Position numbers and translations under genes: made by a program | Origin: Levilactobacillus enshiensis | GTDB taxonomy: Bacteria > Bacillota > Bacilli > Lactobacillales > Lactobacillaceae | Assembly (NCBI RefSeq): GCF_007115095.1 | Contig: NZ_SULH01000008.1 | Span: 1 to 64,000, forward strand | Direction of reading: 5' to 3' | Length of the DNA: 64,000 nucleotides | The notes under the pieces: model-generated | Told to the model about the DNA's origin: nothing | Database searches by the model: none | The model's input: the letters and a program-made list of their open reading frames with translations, nothing else | Shown: positions 58,765 to 64,000 of the stretch, piece after piece | Position numbering within the stretch: the first letter of the stretch is position 1 | How the letters are laid out: each line of letters starts with the position of its first letter

Positions 58765-59931
58765 TTACTGTTTGCGATACTGCCGCTGCTCATGTTGCCG
58801 TCCTGCCAGATAGTAAGTTGCTGTCTCCTCTCCCACTGCGAGTTGAACGTCACGACCGTCATTACTGAGCTGGGCCGCATAAATTTGTTCATATTCCGCG
58901 ACCGAAACCCGGCGCCGATTAGCCAATTGCTGCGCCAACTGTTCTTCGACAAAACCATCACGGAAATTAGGCTGCAATACCCCACTAAAGAACTCGCCCT
59001 CGGCACCGGAACCGTAGCTAAAGAACCCAATGCGTGAATTAGCAGCCAGTTGCCCGTGCCGAAGCAATGACAGGAAGCTCAAATAAAGCGACCCCGTATA
59101 CAGATTACCCACATTGCGATTATCCGCCTGACTAGCTTCAAAAGCAGTCGTCAACTGGGTCTGTTGTTCCGGTGTGGCTTCCGGTAAAATCTGCCGCAAT
59201 CCCTTACGCCCCATTTTAGTAAATGGCATGTGGAAGGCAAAGGCCGCAAAGTCGGCAATTGTTCGCTGCGTCTGTTGTTGATAACCCGTCCAAACCGTCT
59301 TAAAGAAATCCAGATAGACGTTGGTTGAATATTTACCGTCAACTAACGCTTCGGTCCGATAAGTTGGCCGCCAAAAATCCATGACATCTTCGGTATGATA
59401 ACTGCTGATGGTATCCAATGCCAAAATAGTTGGATCAGCAGTCACCAACATGGCCACCGCACCGCCTCCCTGCGTCACTTCACCGGCCGTCCGCAGACCA
59501 TAACGGGCAATGTCAGCGCCGATAACCAACACCTTGGCCTGTGGGTGCACCCGGACATAGTCAGCCGCCAATTGCAGGCCTGCCGTGGCACCATAGCAGG
59601 CTTGCTTCAACTCAATAGCTCGTGTATTTTGTGGTAATCCCAGCAAGTGGGCCAGATAAACGGCCGTTGCCTTGGAGTTGTCGATACCAGATTCGGTACC
59701 GAACAATACCATACCAATTTCTGCTTTAAGTGCCGGTGTCAAGATCTGTTCAGCCGCATTAGCTGCCATGGTGACAACGTCTTGGGTTGGTGGAATTACG
59801 GCTTGCTTTGACTGACCAATGCCAATCAAATACTTATTGGGATCCTCACCTCGTGCAGTGGCAAGCTCCGCCATATCGACATACATTCCGGGCGTATAAA
59901 ACCCCATCTTATCAATTCCTACTACCGTCAT
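58765..59931 (-). CDS. mvaS: Hydroxymethylglutaryl-CoA synthase
   Basis: This 388-residue enzyme makes HMG-CoA from acetyl-CoA and acetoacetyl-CoA for the mevalonate route to isoprenoids. The catalytic Cys is in ELKQACYGATAG (about 105-116), the general-base Glu near residue 79 and the His/Asn region near 233-275 (AFAFHMPFTKMG). It provides precursors that feed uppS. A palindrome at 60011-60033 lies in its upstream region. Confidence 0.95.
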   Translation of the reverse strand: MTVVGIDKMGFYTPGMYVDMAELATARGEDPNKYLIGIGQSKQAVIPPTQDVVTMAANAAEQILTPALKAEIGMVLFGTESGIDNSKATAVYLAHLLGLPQNTRAIELKQACYGATAGLQLAADYVRVHPQAKVLVIGADIARYGLRTAGEVTQGGGAVAMLVTADPTILALDTISSYHTEDVMDFWRPTYRTEALVDGKYSTNVYLDFFKTVWTGYQQQTQRTIADFAAFAFHMPFTKMGRKGLRQILPEATPEQQTQLTTAFEASQADNRNVGNLYTGSLYLSFLSLLRHGQLAANSRIGFFSYGSGAEGEFFSGVLQPNFRDGFVEEQLAQQLANRRRVSVAEYEQIYAAQLSNDGRDVQLAVGEETATYYLAGRQHEQRQYRKQ

Positions 59932-59964
59932 GCCCTGATTCCTCCTGTACGTTTTCCGTTGAAA

Positions 59965-59970
59965 TTATAC
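59965..59970 (-). promoter_or_regulatory. -10 box of mvaS
   Basis: TATAAT on the minus strand, 34 bases before the ATG; -35 is unclear. The palindrome lies about 40-65 bases further upstream. Confidence 0.5.
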
Positions 59971-60010
59971 GCTAACCATACCATTTTAAACGGATAGCTA
60001 GCAAATGTTA

Positions 60011-60033
60011 TTCAATTGTATAATACAATTGAA
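60011..60033. promoter_or_regulatory. Perfect 11+1+11 palindrome upstream of mvaS
   Basis: TTCAATTGTAT (60011-60021), A, ATACAATTGAA (60023-60033). AT-rich and longer than a typical terminator arm, so a transcription-factor site is likelier than a hairpin. It lies between the ppk2 terminator and the mvaS start. Confidence 0.5.
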
Positions 60034-60038
60034 GCTGT

Positions 60039-60062
60039 TAAAAAAAGAAGAGACTCGCTGTC
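60039..60062 (-). terminator. ppk2 terminator
   Basis: AGAGAC/GTCTCT stem with AGCGA loop, followed by TCTTTTTTT on the minus strand. Confidence 0.75.
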
Positions 60063-60079
60063 TCTCCCCTTTTTGCTAA

Positions 60080-60961
60080 TTACAACTCACCCTCTTGTAG
60101 CTGTTTCAGGGTGGTCTTTAATTTTTGTTGGACAGCTGGATCAACCGTTGGGTAAGTCGGGTTCAAATCTTGTAACCGTTTGACCAAAATATTGGAAACA
60201 ATTAATCGGGCAACCCCTTTATCGTCTGCTGGAATCAGGTACCATGGCTGTTTCTTAGTCGCCGTGTTCTCCAGCATTTGAGTGTAGGCCCGTTGATAAT
60301 CCTGCCAGAAAGCCCGCTCCTGCATATCGCTCGGTGAAAACTTCCAATTCTTGCTGGGAACTTCAATCCGCCGTTCAAAGCGATGCGTTTGTTCTTCGCG
60401 TGATAGATGCAAGAAAAACTTGATGGTAATAAACCCCTGATGCCGTAAATACTTTTCAAAGTGGCGGAGATCATGGTACCGCTTATCAAAGAAGGCATCA
60501 TCCACATCGTCAAGCGTCTTCACGCCAGGCAAATTTTGACTTAACAGCATTTCCGGATGGACACGACTGATCAAAACATCCTCATACTGCGACCGATTGA
60601 AGATACGAATCTGGCCTCGTTGTGGTAACGCTTGGTTGATTCGCCAGAGAAAGTCATGATCCAGCTGTAGATGAGTCGGTTGCTTAAAGCTAACAACACT
60701 GGTCCCGGCTGGGTTAAGACCACTAAAGACGTGCCGAATCAGTCCATCCTTACCGGCGGTGTCCATCCCCTGTAGAATGATAATAATGCCATTTTGACGT
60801 TGCGAATACAGTCTGGCCTGTAAATCACTCAGGGTCGCAACGTTTGCCTCTAATGCGGTCGTCATGACGGCCTGTTCTGGAACACGGCTAACCCGCGTCG
60901 CGAGCTGACTTAGGTCAACAGGTGACTCCCCCGTGTAGCGATAACTGCTTTCAGTACTCAT
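60080..60961 (-). CDS. Polyphosphate kinase 2 family protein
   Basis: This 293-residue kinase transfers phosphate between polyphosphate and nucleotides. Walker A is LQGMDTAGKDG (about 65-75), Walker B FNRSQYEDVL (about 125-134), lid arginines in the RRIEVPSKNWKF region. It is close to class III/PPK2 enzymes acting on AMP/ADP, but direction and substrate cannot be told. Start at ATG 60961 with AGGAG 9 bases before. Confidence 0.9.
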   Translation of the reverse strand: MSTESSYRYTGESPVDLSQLATRVSRVPEQAVMTTALEANVATLSDLQARLYSQRQNGIIIILQGMDTAGKDGLIRHVFSGLNPAGTSVVSFKQPTHLQLDHDFLWRINQALPQRGQIRIFNRSQYEDVLISRVHPEMLLSQNLPGVKTLDDVDDAFFDKRYHDLRHFEKYLRHQGFITIKFFLHLSREEQTHRFERRIEVPSKNWKFSPSDMQERAFWQDYQRAYTQMLENTATKKQPWYLIPADDKGVARLIVSNILVKRLQDLNPTYPTVDPAVQQKLKTTLKQLQEGEL

Positions 60962-61135
60962 GCGCATCATCTCCTATGCCTTAAAGATAGCACGCTTTTT
61001 CTTCCTCGTCCCTTGATTTATCAAAAAAATTCTAAGGGATTTGATTTTCCCGTAGCAAAATCTTAGCGTTCCCTCTCATTGCTTGCTATACTAGGGATGT
61101 AACCACTTACGAAGTTGACGAAGGAGTTCCGAAAG

Positions 61136-61798
61136 ATGAAGAAAATTACCGCTTATTTCGTGCGTCATGGTCAAACGATGTTGAATCACTATAACAAAGT
61201 TCAGGGTTGGATCGACTCACCACTGACGGAAAAAGGGCGTGCCGATGCTACACGGGCTGGTAAACAGCTTAAAAATATTCCGCTTGCTGCTGCTTACAGC
61301 AGTGACTCCGGTCGCGCAATTGAAACTGCCAGCATCGCCCTCCGCGAAAATCCCGAAAACATGAATATTGTCTCCTACCAATATCCAGAGTTCCGGGAAC
61401 AATGCCACGGTTACTTTGAAGGAAACGACTTAAACCAGATGTGGCAGTTCGTCGGTGCACAGGTCAAATTGACCTCAGAATCTGACGTCCTCAAGACTTA
61501 CGGGCTGGAAAAAGCCCGTGACTTGATTCACCAAGCTGACCTTTATGGCGAAGCCGAAAGTAACGCCATGTTTTGGGAACGACTGGACCGTGGTTTTGAC
61601 AAACTACGGGCTAACTCTAAGGACGGCGATCAAGTGCTAGTCGTTTCTCATGGGATGACGATTCGTTCCATCGTTGACCGCTACGCACCCGAACTTGATG
61701 AAGGCATTGCGACTATCAACGGGAGTATCACGAAACTCGAGATTACTGATGATGATATCCACGTTGACTTTTTCAACAAAGTTGATTTTCAATCTTAA
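61136..61798 (+). CDS. Histidine phosphatase (phosphoglycerate mutase-like)
   Basis: This 220-residue branch-1 histidine phosphatase has FVRHGQTMLN (8-17), a QGWIDSPLTEKG segment (about 24-35), and the second catalytic histidine in VVSHGMTIRS. Substrate could be sugar phosphate or another phosphoester; glycolytic mutase activity is not assured. Start chosen at ATG 61136 after AAGGAG. Forms a block with the next PspC gene. Confidence 0.85.
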   Translation: MKKITAYFVRHGQTMLNHYNKVQGWIDSPLTEKGRADATRAGKQLKNIPLAAAYSSDSGRAIETASIALRENPENMNIVSYQYPEFREQCHGYFEGNDLNQMWQFVGAQVKLTSESDVLKTYGLEKARDLIHQADLYGEAESNAMFWERLDRGFDKLRANSKDGDQVLVVSHGMTIRSIVDRYAPELDEGIATINGSITKLEITDDDIHVDFFNKVDFQS

Positions 61799-61819
61799 TT
61801 ACCTAGGGAGGAAGCCATC

Positions 61820-62005
61820 ATGAAAAATATTCATCGTTCCGCCTCAAATCGGGTCTTTGCAGGCGTCATTGGCGGTCTGGCTGACCATTTTGATTGGAAC
61901 GTTGGCATTGCTCGTGTTCTGTTCGTTTTACTCGCCATTACGCCAGCGTTCCCTGGAATTATCGCCTACTTGATCCTGTGGATGATCATGGGTGACCCTG
62001 CTTAA
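61820..62005 (+). CDS. PspC-domain small membrane protein, 61 aa
   Basis: Single PspC domain: HRSASNRVFAGVIGGLADHF, then one membrane helix (VLFVLLAITPAFPGIIAYLILWMIMG). PspC-type proteins act in envelope stress responses. It starts 21 bases after the histidine phosphatase stop, with AGGGAGG before the ATG, so co-transcribed. Length is typical for stand-alone PspC in lactobacilli. Confidence 0.88.
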   Translation: MKNIHRSASNRVFAGVIGGLADHFDWNVGIARVLFVLLAITPAFPGIIAYLILWMIMGDPA

Positions 62006-62019
62006 TATTGTTCACGAAC

Positions 62020-62050
62020 ACCAGTCGATAAATTCGATTGGTATTTTTTA
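62020..62050 (+). terminator. pspC-like gene terminator
   Basis: ACCAGTCGA/TCGATTGGT stem with one G-U pair, followed by ATTTTTT. Confidence 0.75.
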
Positions 62051-62168
62051 ATAATTTAATTGACGTTAGAAACCGTTTAATCTACAATTTAAGGTAGCAA
62101 CTTGTTATGCATTGAACAACAGGTCCTTGATTTACGATTTACCCAAAAATCACAAGGAGGTTTCACTC

Positions 62169-62636
62169 ATGGCAAATTCAGAAAAGACTTTAGTATTGGT
62201 AAAACCCGATGGGGTCGCAGAAGGTCACATTGGGGAGATTATTTCACGGTTTGAAAGTAAGCGCTATCAAATTACGGCTTTGAAGGTGCTCAACGCAACT
62301 TCATCCCAATTAGATCAACATTACAGGTACCAAGCAGAGATGCCATACTACGAGGAAATCAAGACGTACATGATGGAAGGCCCAATGGTTGCCATCATCG
62401 TCAGTGGCACGGACGTCGTCAAGGCCGTTCACAACCTCGCTGGCAAGACCCATCCCAACGATGCCCAGCCCGGTACCATCCGTGGTGACTTCGCCCACGA
62501 CTACCCAGATGGCATTCTCCGCAATATCGTGCACACCTCAGATAGCAGGGAAAATGCGCACCACGAAATTGCAATTTGGTTCCCAGAATTAGCAGTTGCC
62601 GCTCACCAAAAGGTTGCCACCACTGCTAAGAAGTAA
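62169..62636 (+). CDS. ndk: Nucleoside diphosphate kinase-like protein
   Basis: This 155-residue NDK, slightly longer than the usual 135-150, converts NDPs to NTPs. Motifs: TLVLVKPDGVAEG (about 7-19), PGTIRGDF (about 98-105) and the phospho-histidine region NIVHTSDSREN (active His in VHTSD, classic form HGSD). An insertion (AHDYPDGIL) lies just before the active site. AGGAGG precedes the ATG at 62169. I recall ndk being absent from many lactobacilli. Confidence 0.85.
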   Translation: MANSEKTLVLVKPDGVAEGHIGEIISRFESKRYQITALKVLNATSSQLDQHYRYQAEMPYYEEIKTYMMEGPMVAIIVSGTDVVKAVHNLAGKTHPNDAQPGTIRGDFAHDYPDGILRNIVHTSDSRENAHHEIAIWFPELAVAAHQKVATTAKK

Positions 62637-62654
62637 ATAACTGGTAAATAGTGA

Positions 62655-62685
62655 ACCACCAATCGAATTCGGTTGGTGGTTTTTT
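62655..62685 (+). terminator. ndk terminator
   Basis: ACCACCAA/TTGGTGGT stem with inner CGAATTCG palindrome, followed by TTTTT. Confidence 0.8.
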
Positions 62686-62726
62686 GCTGGAATTTGCTAT
62701 AATCAAAATAAAGGTGGTGACGGTAA

Positions 62727-62888
62727 ATGAGTTTTCCAGATGATATTTATGAAGCATCTGCTTACGAATGGCTCAAACAACAGGATCTGACAGCCAAGAC
62801 CCCCGCTGAAGTTTCTAAGGCGTTAGCTGAGGCAATTAAGCAAGCTAAAGGTATTTCGAAGTCTAGCGAGAGTCCTTGGGGAAAGTAA
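62727..62888 (+). CDS. Small hypothetical protein, 53 aa
   Basis: ATG at 62727 preceded by AAAGGTGGTGACGGTAA. The product, SFPDDIYEASAYEWLKQQD and a helical Lys/Ala-rich end (EVSKALAEAIKQAKG), is soluble and predicted helical. I do not recognise it. Codon use fits the neighbours. It lies between ndk and a possible SAP-domain gene. Confidence 0.55.
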   Translation: MSFPDDIYEASAYEWLKQQDLTAKTPAEVSKALAEAIKQAKGISKSSESPWGK

Positions 62889-63151
62889 GTGTTCGTTTAC
62901 GTGACTTTAGCGGCTACACTTTGTGTGTCGCCTAATTGACAGTAGTTTCCGTACCAGTAATTAAGTTTCTCTAGCGAACCCATCAAGTCGCTAATACCCA
63001 TCTCCCCTACTGCTTAACAAGATGTGGCAGGGAGCGTATAAATGTAAGCGAATTCGTTGATATATTTATCAGTTTGTCCACTTTGAAAAGATATACCGCG
63101 AAGAACTAATTAAAAGTACTCTAATCTAAACAAAGGACAGGTTTTTAATAA

Positions 63152-64000
63152 ATGGGATTTTTTTCTTGGATTCAAAAACAACTATCCAATCAAAATAAGG
63201 AAACTACTAATTCCGATGAAAAAACTGTTGAACCCTACATTTCTCCTGACAGAGATATGAAAGAGTTCGAGGCACAAGCCCAGAATTTCCCCTCAATGCA
63301 GATAGACAAACGACTAATGCAACCCCTTGAAGAAGATTTGCTTCCTGGAGAAATCATTCTTCTGGAATGGTCCAACCATAAAAGCAAACACGCTAGCATA
63401 CCCGCCTATTTCGAATACGATTATGGCCTCAATGCGGCTATAGACAGGCAGAAACTTATCAGACTAGGTTACCTAACAACTGCATCACCTTCCGAATCAT
63501 TAAAATCCTTACGAGTACCTGAACTAAAAGATATTCTAAGGAACAACGGTCAAAAACTATCAGGAAAAAAGCTTGAGTTAATTCACCGTATCACTGATAA
63601 TATCGACGAGGATCTGTACTCAGCCGCTATTCCAAGTAGATCTCTCGTATGTACGTCTGCTGGTGACAAACTTTTAAAGAAGTACAGTCACTTAGTGTGG
63701 GCTCACAAAAGTAATTCTAAAGACGGCATAATCAGCGTAGCTAATGCCCTGAACCAATCCGTTGAAGAAATGCAGTCGAAACTAGATCATTCCAGAAACC
63801 AGGTAGGACTTACCCAGCACTTTCTGGCGGAACTTACAGATTATGGTGCCAATACTTATGAAATTCTTGGTTCACTTGATATAACAACTTGTGCAAAATG
63901 TGGTGAGATGGATGGAAAGGTATTCCAGACATCTCATGCCAAACCTGGGGTTAACCTCCCGCCTTTTCATGATGGATGTCGATGTGAAATTGTTCCCCAC
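63152..64000 (+). CDS. SAP-like protein with phage head-morphogenesis-type C-terminus (partial)
   Basis: The gene runs off the right edge; 283 residues are visible. Residues about 117-150 (LRVPELKDILRNNGQKLSGKKLELIHRI) look like a SAP domain, a short helix-turn-helix module that often binds DNA. Near the edge, TCAKC (Cys 247 and 250) and PPFHDGCRC (His 273, Cys 276 and 278), with DGKVF between, match the Cys/His C-terminus of phage minor head proteins of the SPP1 gp7/Mu F type. AAAGGACAGG precedes the ATG. No other phage gene is visible. It may be a stray phage gene or a cellular adaptation. Confidence 0.65.
   Translation, partial: MGFFSWIQKQLSNQNKETTNSDEKTVEPYISPDRDMKEFEAQAQNFPSMQIDKRLMQPLEEDLLPGEIILLEWSNHKSKHASIPAYFEYDYGLNAAIDRQKLIRLGYLTTASPSESLKSLRVPELKDILRNNGQKLSGKKLELIHRITDNIDEDLYSAAIPSRSLVCTSAGDKLLKKYSHLVWAHKSNSKDGIISVANALNQSVEEMQSKLDHSRNQVGLTQHFLAELTDYGANTYEILGSLDITTCAKCGEMDGKVFQTSHAKPGVNLPPFHDGCRCEIVPH

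Overview
The window looks like a chromosome segment of a lactic acid bacterium of the family Lactobacillaceae, most like the Levilactobacillus / former Lactobacillus brevis-plantarum group. This rests on gene content and order: a dltXABCD operon, hrcA-grpE-dnaK-dnaJ under CIRCE control, the blocks rimP-nusA-ylxR-ylxQ-infB and rpsB-tsf-pyrH-frr-uppS-cdsA-rseP-proS-polC, a D-lactate dehydrogenase, a mevalonate-pathway HMG-CoA synthase, a Gram-positive LexA box and GGAGG ribosome binding sites. The species cannot be fixed from the sequence alone. No rRNA, tRNA or CRISPR array was seen.

Positions 1-12,900 are accessory. A leftward cluster (about 580-5160) encodes four calcineurin/PPP-like metallophosphoesterases. 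One is fused to a degenerate Pnkp-type kinase domain, and three form a divergent group that lacks the usual arginine of the GDxxDRG motif. A small unknown gene and a frameshifted small ORF lie inside the cluster. A rightward gene with a tandemly duplicated helical module is divergent from it. Next come two divergent secreted proteins of unknown function, a two-gene leftward operon (an EEP-fold phosphoesterase plus an unknown protein), and an IS graveyard (about 9800-12,100). The graveyard has a decayed IS1182-like transposase, an inverted copy of its tail and a duplicated 45-codon gene, one copy of which is dead. A protein with two possible ribbon-helix-helix modules precedes lepA.

Positions 12,995-46,510 are core housekeeping genes, nearly all leftward: lepA; dltXABCD (D-alanylation of teichoic acids); the heat-shock operon with two CIRCE operators; ribF, truB and rbfA; the rimP-nusA-infB translation/transcription operon, which starts with a promoter followed by a terminator-like hairpin (candidate attenuator); polC, proS, rseP, cdsA and uppS (DNA replication, tRNA charging, membrane protease, phospholipid and undecaprenyl synthesis); then frr, pyrH, tsf and rpsB, with a second candidate attenuator between rpsB and tsf.

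Positions 46,700-62,700 hold short units: a HAD phosphatase, D-LDH, a GIY-YIG protein with a tRNA-methyltransferase-like protein, a PlsC acyltransferase, a heterodimeric ABC exporter, yneF/ynzC and lexA (SOS), a nucleoside deoxyribosyltransferase, a membrane-anchored unknown, an Arc-type regulator with an SPFH protein, mvaS, PPK2, a histidine phosphatase, a PspC-like protein and a nucleoside diphosphate kinase. The right edge cuts a protein with a SAP-like segment and a Cys/His C-terminus like phage head-morphogenesis proteins.

The best candidates for something undescribed are the phosphoesterase cluster, the SAP/phage-head-like protein, the attenuators and perfect palindromes, and a pair of dispersed intergenic repeats near 33,250 and 47,510.
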